Source: Metellina segmentata (lineage: Eukaryota; Arthropoda; Arachnida; Araneae; Tetragnathidae). From it: 64,000 bases of DNA. The DNA is taken from positions 57,693,573-57,757,572 of the forward strand of contig OX375873.1 of assembly GCA_947359465.1 (NCBI GenBank), given 5' to 3'. This document shows, piece by piece, positions 35,626 to 45,736 of this stretch. The notes beneath the pieces were generated by a model. It worked only from the letters and a program-made list of their open reading frames with translations. It searched no databases and had not been told where the DNA came from. The position numbers were made by a program, and so were the translations under genes. Each line of letters starts with the position of its first letter. Within the stretch, counting starts at the first letter, position 1.

Positions 35626-37173
35626 TAACCGTACTACCGTGGCCGTTGAAACTATACGAGAAAAGACTGAATTAATCTCTATGATCTGTGATGTATGTAT
35701 TCTGTCAAAAGTGCTAATTGTATTTTAAAAGTTTCAAATTCTTTCAAACTTTCATTATTTTGGAGTTGTCTAGAATTTCTTAAGATTGCATTAAGTCCCA
35801 ATTAAACGCACGTCGATGAATAGGAGGAATGACACTATGCTTAATCATATATTATCCAGGTGGTTCTAACATGAGTAATCTTCATTTACAGCTTGTGAAA
35901 CAAGTCAATATCTATATACCCATTATTGCATTGTTATCTTTCTCTGTGTCTATGATCAATATCTATAATGAACAAGCGGTTAAGGTCACGGAATATGCTT
36001 TTGAATGAAGGTTTTCATGGAAGCAAAGAATGTCTTATTGTCTTTTGTGCAGAAGATTGTAATTTGGACATTTATTGGTCGTAAAACAAATATTTATGAA
36101 AAGAATATTTGATTTAAGAGTTGAGTTGAAGCTGCTGCAGATGAGTATCATCATATTGTGAAACTTAAGAATTTATAATTTATGCAATGATAAAATCTTT
36201 TTTTATCTTCCACCCCAAACAATACATTTCATCATCTGATCAATTGAAATAAATATACCTAGATAAAAATTAGCTTTATCATATTTTCAAGAGAATTTAC
36301 AAAATGATATTTGACCCCCCAATTCATGTTACTCATATATATCTTCAAAATGGTAATTTTTGTTTGGTAATTTTTACTTAACGTCGTACTAGAGCAACAC
36401 AACGGGGTATTGACGACGGTCCGGGATCAATCCCTTAAGGGATTATATTTATCTTCAAAAGTGCTTGGCATGATGTTATATATAAAGTAGAAAATCTGCT
36501 TGTTTGGAGATGCAAAAACTGTCAAAAGCTGAATCCTGGCGTCATGAAATTTGCACTGTTTATTTTGTCTAAAACTTCTAGGTAGACGCAGCTATTTGAT
36601 TAACTATTTTCAGCTTGCTACATTGCTTCTTCAGAAGTGCAGAAGTAAAAATTATTGTAAAACTTTTCGAAAGAAGATACTAATTTTTAATTAAACTCAA
36701 TTCAACGCTAACCGTCAAAAGCTATCACGAGCCAAGCAATCGGATAAAAAAAAAAGAACACAAACACGTGAAGAGAACAGGCACAAAAAGCTGTTCGGCG
36801 ACGCAACAGAACTGCAGAGGAAAGAGGCACGACTTGATTTACTTTAAGTTGCAGACTCTCTGCCGATGTCGGTATTAAAGCCAGTAAATCATTAAATATA
36901 CCGGACGCTTATATCACGAGAATCAGACAAGATTTGAAATTTAACGAATCAATTTATTTAAAACAAAATAAAATAGTAGAACAGATTTATTCGTCAGGCC
37001 ACGTCAAACAGCTAGGGGAATATGCTCGCAGGTGTTTAGGGAACCCTTTCAACCCCAACACATTCTAAAAATAGATTGAATTTGAGGAATCACTTCACAG
37101 GCTAAAAATAATTTTGACGCCTGGTGTCCGTGGTGTCAGCTAGAGATTTCACCGTAGCGCCCATCCGAACATA
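35626..37173. other. AT-rich DNA with one arm fragment
   Basis: At 36364-36445 a solo left arm of the inverted-arm family is seen (TTAACGTCGTACTAGAGCAA, TTGACGACGGTCCGGGATCA). A GC-richer stretch at 36760-37170 has no recognised feature. Confidence 0.5.
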
Positions 37174-37434
37174 TCGCACCCCGGCAGGAAAAGTGACACA
37201 ACTCAAAATTGCAGAATTTGAGAAACATCAACTTAAAGGATACTATTATATAAAACTTATATTGAAGTAATTTTAGCTTCTTTTAAATTTTAGGTAAGTA
37301 TTTATGGTGGTAACTTCTATTATATTCTATAGAATAGTAATATAACACGCTGGGGCACTTCATACTTTTTTTCAATGATATAACATCAAAATTTTTATTT
37401 TTTGACTTGTGTCACTTTTATTGCCGGGGTGCGA
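37174..37434. mobile_element. 261-bp TA-flanked MITE, copy 1
   Basis: The ends start TCGCACCCCGGCAGGAAAAG on the left and TCGCACCCCGGCAATAAAAG on the right (other strand). Both continue TGACACAACTCAAAA or TGACACAAGTCAAAA, about 38 bp with few mismatches. TA lies at 37172-37173 and 37435-37436. The interior is AT-rich and non-coding. The TA duplication suggests a Tc1/mariner-type transposase acting in trans, but I do not recognise the terminal sequence. Confidence 0.88.
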
Positions 37435-37436
37435 TA

Positions 37437-39636
37437 TGTTATCAGTAAATAATAATGCAATTTGAAAACATCAGGCAATTACCTATTCCAGTAAGGTAAC
37501 TTCAGGCTAATACTTACGAAACACAGATATGAAATATGAATGATGTTTTTATAGTGTGCTTTTGTTGATACTAATCTTGTTGATCAAGGTATAACCTAGA
37601 CCAAAACACTACATTTACCTTAATCACACTGTGTCCGATTCCTGATCATACAACTGTTGCACTAAGACTCCGATACATTCATAAATATGGGGTGAGTTGC
37701 TGTGGTTAAGAGACATAGACAAGTAGGAAAGTTCTTGACAATTATAAAAGTCTTTATCTTGTGTGAACTCTCTTCTAAGTAAAGATGGAATATACAAAAA
37801 TCTAAATTTTCAATTCGTGAGCAGTTTTATCTACACAAAGTATAGTCAATATCTGAAGCTGAACTTATATAATTCTATTTTAGTGGTCCCCCCTAATCCA
37901 AATCTTATTATTCCCAGAGCGTATTTCCCAACGAGAACAATCTCTAGTACATAAAAAGTGGTTGCACGGAATTTATTGAAGTAAAACCAGTGGGAATCTT
38001 TAAAAACACAGAATAAAAGGATTTAAAACGTTTTTGCTTCCTTGATGAACTAGATACGTCAGTTTTTTACCATAATGAACTCTCCTGTATCCTGTAAGTG
38101 AGGTAGGGGCCTCGTATAGGAACCATGAGCCAACAAACTCGTAATTTTTTTTACCCTTAACGCACAAAAGTAAATCGTATTCACTGTCGCAATCTCTCTG
38201 TTGATTATTCTGGTAGTCCAGGTGAGGGGTTGAATGCTCAACATTTCTCAAGAGCTATCTCTTCTCCGAGATCGTTATCTATCATGCCCTTTTGTCTCGC
38301 TATCCTCCCCTGTTAGGTCAGTCGTATTTGTTTTCCCCTCTTGTGTCAATTATCAGGTCAAAACCCTTCTTTCCCTTTTTTATTTTGAGAAGTACTTGGG
38401 AAGAATTTAATCGGAAAAATTAGAGGTTTACTCTGTGATTAAGAGGGATGAAGGGGAATCAATCTTTTAAGTAGGTGGTTGAAAAGTGTGGTAATGTGGC
38501 TTGCAATTTCAAATACTCTATTTCTCAAGTGAAACGGAGTCGTGATCTTTTTCATACTTTTTTATTACAAGAATCTAACCAAACGTAGTAGCAAAAGTCA
38601 ATATAGCTTTGAACTAAAATACAATTTACCTCTTTCTAAACCCTCCTTTGATATATCTGGTCTGGACAGGTACACCATAAGGTAATGACCAATCTTGAAA
38701 TCTTCCATAGATTCCGAACTGAAACCTTCGAGTTTGGGTGCAAAATGCTAATAGGCTATTTTTCGATTTTTTAAACATTCATTTATCTTTCCATCATATA
38801 CATCGATAATGTTATTTTATAAAATTAAAATTATATTATTTTCAAAACATATTTCATAATAAGGTAATTTTTATTATTTTCAAAACGTTTTATGATATCG
38901 AAAATGCACGCCAATATGCAAGATGTTCTATATTGGTTCAGTCTAGATATTCCGTTACTGCGCACACATGGGCTTCAAGTTACACATGTTTTAAGAAAAA
39001 CAATTAACAGAAAACTAGTGCATTGAACAGTGTTACAAATAAACGTATTTTATGATAAATAAATACAATAAAAAAAAATTTGAACATATTTTTTCTTAAA
39101 TAACTAGCTTTTTAAATAAGCCTCACCAAACATAAATTTCTATAGAAGATCGAAATAAAAAAATTGCTTACTTTTGTAAAATGTATAATCGATTGATGTT
39201 TCAAACAGAATGTGAATGTATTCTTTCAACCCGAAAGCATTTTACACAGATTGAATTTGATTTTCGATAACTTTTCGAGATAAAGCGATGTTTTATATTT
39301 CGTCTCCTTACCTCCCATACCCATCATTCCCTATAGTCCCATTTCAAAATAGATCTTTTTGTAATGTATTTCCTACACGTTCTGTGCACTTTTAAACCCA
39401 AAACACAACTCACAGGACCCTGTGGTCATTGTTGTCTCTTCAAAGAAAAATTTCCTTAACTTTTTAGTTCACGCAAATTAGTATCAAATAATTGAATTAA
39501 CACGGATTTGAAGGTTTCGTACGTTTAAGCACGCAATTACCAGTTGTCCATTAATAGAGAGTTAGAACCAGTAATATTTAAATTTTTTAACTTTAAATAA
39601 ACATCCATCATATATTAAAACACGCTAATATCCATA
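37437..39636. other. AT-rich DNA, no feature recognised
   Basis: No gene or repeat recognised. Two overlapping minus-strand ORFs of 61 and 83 codons at 38000-38251 show no known domain. Confidence 0.5.
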
Positions 39637-39638
39637 TA

Positions 39639-39897
39639 TCGCACCCCGGCAAGAAAAGAGACAGAACTCAAAATTGCAGAATTTGAGAAAAAAACATCAA
39701 CTTAAAGGATACTATAAAACTTATATTGAAATAGTATAAGCTTCTTTTAAATTTTAGGTAGGTATTTATGGTGGTAATTTCTATTTTATTCTATAGAATA
39801 GTAATATAACACACTAGGGCACCTCATACACATTTTTTAATGACATAACATCAAAATTTTAATTTTTTGACTTGTCACTTTTTTTGCCGGGGTGCGA
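39639..39897. mobile_element. 259-bp TA-flanked MITE, copy 2
   Basis: Same element as at 37174, in the same orientation and alignable throughout (for example CATCAACTTAAAGGATACTA and TATTTATGGTGGTAA). TA lies at 39637-39638 and 39898-39899. The two copies differ by a few indels and scattered substitutions. Confidence 0.88.
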
Positions 39898-39899
39898 TA

Positions 39900-40560
39900 T
39901 ATAAAGTAGAGATTACGTCTGTGAGTCTGTTCTCAATACAAATCTACACCGTTTTACCAGTCCACATCAAATTTGGTACGCATATACTTTGGAACTCTGA
40001 GGGTAAAGTAGGCTACATATTAGGCACGGTGCACGCATCCGGTTTTTCAATGTGCGGCGTCGCTGCCGCAACGCAAGTGCGGTCTGAGATACATTAGATC
40101 TAATTGAGTATTGCACACATGCCTCCGGCGCCGCACGTCCAACTTACGTGCAATCTGTACCGCAGTTCCCCACAGCGCCGCACACGCGTCTCCATTCTGA
40201 AGTACTTCGTTTTCATAAATAAATGAAATATAAATAATAATTAATAAATTGTTGTATCCAGTAACGGCTATTTTGTTTTTAACAAAATGTTTTACACCAA
40301 GTAAGCAAAATAAATACGTTTTCTTCGAAGAATATTTATCGCAAATGGCGCGAAATGAGTACTTGCGTCATTTCACGGCTATGTGTTCATAGTTGGGCTT
40401 CGGTGCCGAGCGGGTCAGCACGTTGAAAAACCGGATGTGTGAACCGGGCCTTAACCTCCGTTCACTTTATCATAAGTGTGTAGAGGGGGCTAAAAACAAT
40501 TTGAAATTGCCATAGGTATAACACTGAGCACAAATCGATTGCGATACGCCGTAAGTTTGT
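39900..40560 (+). mobile_element. Helitron-like 5' segment split by a MITE
   Basis: From 39900 the sequence reads ATAAAGTAGAGATTACGTCT, GTGAGTCTGTTCTC, ATCAAATTTGGTACGCATAT and GGAACTCTGAGGGTAAAGTA. Runs of this kind (AT-rich start, GTCTGT motifs, then an AATTTGGTA block) are common near the 5' ends of animal Helitron-like elements. The segment is cut at 40022 by the PIF/Harbinger MITE and resumes at 40454. No 3' terminus was identified, so the full extent is unknown. Confidence 0.4.
40023..40450. mobile_element. PIF/Harbinger-type MITE (428 bp)
   Basis: The ends are GGCACGGTGCACGCATCCGG on the left and GGCCCGGTTCACACATCCGG on the right (other strand), both continuing TTTTTCAA(T/C)GTGC, about 34 bp. 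TTA occurs directly outside both ends (40020-40022 and 40451-40453). This matches the 3-bp TWA duplication and GGxCxGGTTCACAC-like ends of PIF/Harbinger elements. The interior is unusually GC- and CpG-rich for this window (about 40060-40190) and carries no transposase. Confidence 0.88.
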
Positions 40561-41985
40561 TTTACCAGAATTAATCGAAAATAAAATTTTCCAATAAAAT
40601 TGCTTTAGCGGTATTTCTGAAAACAATTTAAAGGTAATATTTATATTTGAACGAGCTATTAATTGTTTTCCATGATATAAAGAATTTATGAATATTTGAT
40701 TGATAAAAAAAAGTTTTTTTAATATATTGTGTATTGACAGCGAGATGTTTCAGTCATATTTCAGCATATCCAAGTATTATTTATAAATATTTGTTCTTTT
40801 CTAAATTAATCTTTTATCGAATTGTTCCATTTTAGAATATATTCAGGAAGTCGAAGTTCGACACGTTTACACGTATATATATATAATTCTGCATTTTTTC
40901 ATTGAATTGTAATTTGTTTTTGTTTTTAATTTTGTGTTCCAGTATTTTACATATTGCATATATATTCTTTAAGGGTGGTTCAGAATTCAACTTTGATTAA
41001 TTACTATAACATACCGACTACTTCTGATGAACTTCAACACTTTAACACAGATTTTAAAATGTAAGACCATTAAAAGCAATTCCATACACTCCTGTTTTTC
41101 ATTTTACATCGGTGTTATTGAAAACCGTACTCTATAGTCAAGTAACTACATCTATCATTCTAAAGAGGTACGTAGTTTCCATTTAGAAACCGAATCTGAA
41201 TTTTAAAAGTACCAAAAGGATTCTTTTCAAAACTGAATGTCTGTTGGAGTAAAGGAATTTTAATAAGATTTTGCTGATCTTGGAGTAATATCCCAGTTAG
41301 GAATTTTGAAGAATAGAAATTTTTTGGGTAAAGTGAAAGAAGGTCGAGGTGGATTCCACTACAAATTGAAGTAGTCTTACGCAACTTAGATACATGTGAA
41401 ATATTTGTTGAGAGCAGAAATTTTCTTTTTAAAAACGACTTTCTGTGTTTTGAAAAATATTAATAGATTGTATTTACTTTGTCTACACAGATGACATTTA
41501 TATTTAACACAAGCTCCGTTATTCCACGAGCCGCTGAATGATTCAGCTACAAAATCATATTATCAACTATTTCTATCATGAAATTACAAGACAGTACCTT
41601 TTTATTTCTGAGACAGAGTTTTTAGACTGCGTAATTTTCATATGTGTAACAAAAGTATTTTATTGTTAATAAAGAAATTAACATAAAATAACCGAAGCCA
41701 TAATTACAACTCTTATTAATTAAAACCTAAAAGCCTTCCTTATCAATCCACATTTGACTTAAAAATATTGTCAGCCTATGTCCTAAAAGCATCCATCTGT
41801 TTTTAAGCAAAATATCAAAAATGATGTATTTTCTTCAGGCCTCTTAAAACATATATCTTCAAATGTTTTTGGTATAGTCTCTTTCATATAATTTGTTTCT
41901 GGAACTTATAACAATCAAATCTCTTCAACCGCACAATACTACATTGTATAAAGCCTAGTTTTAAACGGTATATTATGAAACTCTT
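40561..41985. other. AT-rich DNA, no feature recognised
   Basis: No recognisable gene or repeat. Confidence 0.5.
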
Positions 41986-42560
41986 AATTTATGCTCCAAC
42001 GTGCGTTCTAAAAGCGCATAAAGTTGAAAAAGCAATAAAACATGACAGTACAGAGCCTTGGCAATGTGACAGAAGGTCGCCGATGTGCCTCTGCCTGAAG
42101 AGACATTCTCGACACTTGGCAACACCACACACACTACACGAACGTGCTGCCCCTGAACGTGATGTAAAATGAAAAGGAAAACACGCCGCGTCCTGAACTT
42201 GAAAAGTCGCGTCGTGGTGTCCAGAATTCCAAGATTTGCTCGCTCCTTTTGTCAGTGAAAGGAAAACAGTCGAATATGTCAAGATTGGCGACCTTTATCA
42301 CGGTACTTAATCGCGATCACGTGTAATCTATACCACAGTGGGAATCTGGCGTTGCGATCAAGATTCGAATATACAGTCTCTTGTGGGGGTTTTCCGTGCA
42401 GACGCGTGAGTCACACTTCACCGCCTGCTGTTCACTTGCCCACGGCCGGAATAAAGGATATCCTTTAAGTTTCGCCTACAGAACAGCCCACCTCGAATCA
42501 TAAGAATAAGCGTTTGCGAACTCGACCCGCCTTTTGATAGCAATCGATGTTTTTGTTGTA
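41986..42560. other. CpG- and GC-rich island, possible promoter or exon
   Basis: This stands out from AT-rich surroundings. It contains an E-box CACGTG near 42318, an AP-1-type TGAGTCA near 42405 and a perfect 16-bp palindrome TAAAGGATATCCTTTA at 42452-42467. A 97-codon minus-strand ORF (41989-42282) includes CSVCGVAKCREC, a CxxC...CxxC spacing, but I recognise no domain. No clear TATA box or splice donor was found. It could be a promoter region, an exon or an old GC-rich insert. Confidence 0.35.
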
Positions 42561-42980
42561 TCAATATTTCGAAACAAGAAAAGTTGGTTGGGTTTCATAG
42601 CTCACGAACCATATTTGGTGAAGCAGTGCCAAATAAATTCACAGTCAACGTCAAGTAATGGCCATATACACGGTTAAAGTTACACACTAGAATGAATGCA
42701 TTCAGAGAGGAATCGAACCTGAAATATAAACGGAAAAGATCTAGATGCAAATTTATGGGTATAACACGTATATGTTGTAGAAAAAATTGGTTGGAGAATC
42801 GAAGACAGCAGTAAATATCAATTTAATCTGTTAAAAGTTTGCAATTTTTCCGAAACCCCCGTGTGTCTACTTTTAGGTTTTATTACCCATGGTCAAATGG
42901 GTTTTGTTCTCGGAGAGGGTTTTCAAATCGTCCGGTGTAAGAAAAAAATATATAAAAATGTAGGAATACTAAACAACGGT
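42561..42980. other. Spacer, no feature recognised
   Basis: No recognisable gene. The 99-codon plus-strand ORF at 42861-43160 is out of frame with the endonuclease and not similar to anything I know. Confidence 0.45.
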
Positions 42981-42983
42981 AGT

Positions 42984-43743
42984 TGTCTACTAGTCTGGAA
43001 AGAACTCATTATAAGAGCAACGAGACTGGTAGGAGTCAGTTGCATTGTAGTAGGAATGCAAGGCAAGACTGTCACGAGCCAGTCACATTCCGGTATTCAG
43101 TTACGAGTACAGCTATCAGTTCATGTATCACAACGTCCAATCCCTCCAAGCGCATCATGAAGACATTGCCTGTGATCATAGTTTCATGCATAGCGATTTT
43201 CTATTGTTGGCCGAAACGTGGACGATTCCAACCGATCGCTTCAAGTTTCAAGACTTTAAATTGTGCATCGAGATTCATTCGAGCCAAAGTCGCACGAGAA
43301 AGCACAGCGGTGTTGCCATTTACGCCAAGAATAATATTGAAACACAGGAAGCTCTACAGTTCCCAAATTATGACACGGGAGTTCACATTGTTGTCGTCTA
43401 TTTAAAAAACAATGTTCGTTTGACCGTACTATATGCCAAGCCAGGTTCGAGTACAGATGACATTTTAGAAGCGATCTCAGAAGCATTGGGCACAGATTGT
43501 GACGAGTATAAATCAGTCTTGGCTGGAGACTTTAATATCAACATGAGCACTGAAGATGGGAAAGAATTCTGCGAAGTGTTGAGAGAAGTCTATTGGTTGG
43601 ATCTAAAGACAAATCCTAAATATTGGACAACGAGAGGCAGAACTTCGATTGATGCAATCTTTTCCACGCACGATTTGAAATGTTGTGGAGTTTACGAGAG
43701 TACGTTTAGCTATCATGTTCCGCTTTACGGAAGACTAACATAA
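42984..43743 (+). pseudogene. Endonuclease/exonuclease/phosphatase-domain fragment of a mobile element
   Basis: The 206-codon ORF at 43123-43743 has the EEP-fold pattern: MYHNVQSLQAH (Asn near the start), FLLLAETWT (catalytic Glu), HSGVAIYAKN, VLAGDFNINM (GDFN motif), TSIDAIFS (SxxD-type motif) and FSYHVPLYG (final His). These are the key residues of AP-type endonucleases of LINEs and of Helitron/Helentron proteins. Upstream, the frame continues to a stop near 43050 (SYEYSYQF before the Met), and a neighbouring frame carries ERTHYKSNETGRSQLHCSRN, so a frameshift has probably split a longer protein. No reverse transcriptase or helicase is nearby. The domain itself is intact, but the gene is a fragment. 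Confidence 0.75.
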
Positions 43744-43867
43744 AAATTTAAGCAACTAGTTATATATCTATTATAAAAAAAAATAATTAAAAAAAACATT
43801 TGACCATGGGTAACTTGTAATTGGCTTTCAAGACAATTACAGATAAAGTTTTTTTTTTTTTTTATAG

Positions 43868-44013
43868 TTATATTTAAATGAGTTTCATGCTAAAACACAC
43901 CTGAGTAAGTATACTTAAATCAACCATAATTTGGTAGTTTTGGAAAAATTGGAATGGCTATTGAATATTACGATTACTTCGATTGCTTTACCAGTACTGC
44001 TGAAAAAGTAATT
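43868..44013 (+). repeat. 146-bp module shared with the Helitron at 59049
   Basis: It matches 59456-59600 over its whole length with about ten differences, for example TTAAATCAACCATAATTTGG and CGATTACTTCGATTGCTTTA. Similarity starts and stops abruptly. It begins 125 bp after the stop codon of the endonuclease fragment, in the same orientation as the Helitron copy. Confidence 0.9.
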
Positions 44014-44214
44014 ATTTATTTTTGTTGTAACCATTTTTATTTGAGGACTTAACAAGAAGGAATATAATTTAATCCACTGAGGGATTGAGGCACACAAATC
44101 AATTCTGCAACCGGCATTCTTCCCCTCTGCATAATTTCTAACACATTTTGACCATCTTAACCCACAGAATCTTTCATTGAATTTTGTGAAGCAATCGATG
44201 TTCATAGATCAGAG

Positions 44215-44345
44215 ACCGCCGTGGATCGGTGGGTTTGCCCACAGCACTTACAACCTGCGAGTTGTAGAAGGCGCAGTTTCAATTCTTGTGTGTTATTCTA
44301 GGTGTATTTTCTATCTTCTGTGTCAGTAAAACATTCCTTGTGCAT
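44215..44345 (+). mobile_element. Degenerate tRNA-derived SINE
   Basis: Aligned with 56640-56755. Shared words include an A-box-like GTGGGTTTGCCC (GTGGATTTGTCC in the other copy), a B-box position GCGCAGTTTCAATTC (AAAGGTTCGATTCC), TTTCTATCTTC and GTCAGTAAAA. The B box here has decayed. No target duplication seen. Confidence 0.6.
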
Positions 44346-44705
44346 GTATGTTCATTATTTGGTGCAGTCTGTCTTGTGTTTAGCACAGCTTAGGCTAATT
44401 TAGTCCTTGCACTATTACACTCAACCAACCGAATACGTTTTATGTTTAGTTGAAACTTGGAATATAATTATGTGAAATTGAAACAATTCTAGATGCACAT
44501 TTAGTGTTCGATTATGGTCCATTGTTTAAGCCCATTATTAATTATAGCTATCATTAATGTGTAGGAAAAGATATTTACATCGAGTTTTGGATAAGGAGTT
44601 AATGTAAAAAAATGAAAAAATGTAATTTTTAAAAGTGAATTTTATTTATATTCTAATGCTTAATGTTGTATTGGATGCTTTGCTATATATATGGATACAC
44701 ACACA

Positions 44706-44740
<35 letters not shown>

Positions 44741-45286
44741 AAGTTGCAATACGGTATTATTTTTTTCCATTGTAACAGGGCTTAATTTAATCAAAATAGA
44801 AACCAATTACGATAAGCTACGTGTTCATTTAATCTCTTAAACGAATTATAGCTTAATTTTCACTTATATATGTACAGTATACGCAGAACGATCAGTTTTT
44901 GCATGAGAATTCCTTATGCTGGAATTTGTAGTTCAGCTATCCTACTTCATAAAGTTTCTTTATCAGTAAGTTTCTTAATGTTTCAACTATCAGTATATTT
45001 GACGGATTAGATTCATATTTCAGACTGTATTGCATTTATATTGCAGAATGCATAGAATGAGTTCTTTATTGCATAATAGGCTATAATTGGCATTAATCAA
45101 ATAAAAAAAACAGCTTATTAAAAATCTACCACCTGTTGCCTTGACTAATTAATATCTTTATTCTGAGTCAACTGCTAAGGACAAACTGTGGCTTTCATGG
45201 GAGAACTACAACAAAAAAAAAGAACTAAAGTGGGCCATGCCCATTTCTCTCATGGTATTATCAATTCTTGTATTTTAAGCAATCCT
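44346..45286. other. AT-rich DNA with a (TA)n tract
   Basis: (TA)15 at 44709-44738, preceded by (AC)5. No gene recognised. Confidence 0.6.
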
Positions 45287-45736
45287 ACTGTTTGGTGGTG
45301 AGGTTTGATCAAACCGACCAACTGCAATCCAGTAGGTGTCTATCAGCTGTACGCCAAAAAGGCCTTGATCTAGTTAGAAGAGCAGACTAGCTCAGCTCAG
45401 AAACATGATGCATTCAGAAGGAAGGTGGATGAAATCTTGTGGTTATAAATGAAATTCCGTGCGTGCAAGTTCATATTTGTTTTACCAATACGTGAATCGC
45501 TCTTCTCAAGCAGTCAGTATGGTTTTAAGGATTTCAATCTTGCTGGTATAGCGGTAAAAACTCGTTGCTTAAACGAAGCAATTATGTAAGTTGTCTACCA
45601 TCAGAGACCTTGATCCATTTAAAAGGCAGAATGACTCAGTTCGAAAATTCTATAAATTTAAAAAATAAAGGATGCAATCTTGCGGTCATGTAAAATATTT
45701 CATTCTCATTTTTGGTTTAATAGTACGTGCACTACA
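45287..45736 (+). repeat. Two adjacent copies of a tRNA-like dispersed repeat
   Basis: Copy 1 is about 45287-45497 and copy 2 about 45541-45736. They share GTCTAxCAxC, CCTTGATC, GCAGAxxxxCTCAG and AATCTTGxGGTxAT in the same order. The start of copy 2 (GCTGGTATAGCGGTAAAAAC) looks like a tRNA 5' end with an A box, suggesting a SINE. The copies are quite diverged. Confidence 0.6.

Noticed and set aside
43752..43760. CTAG|T just after the endonuclease stop as a Helitron 3' end
   Set aside because: There is no hairpin before it and it lies only a dozen bases from the stop codon. Four bases are too little evidence.
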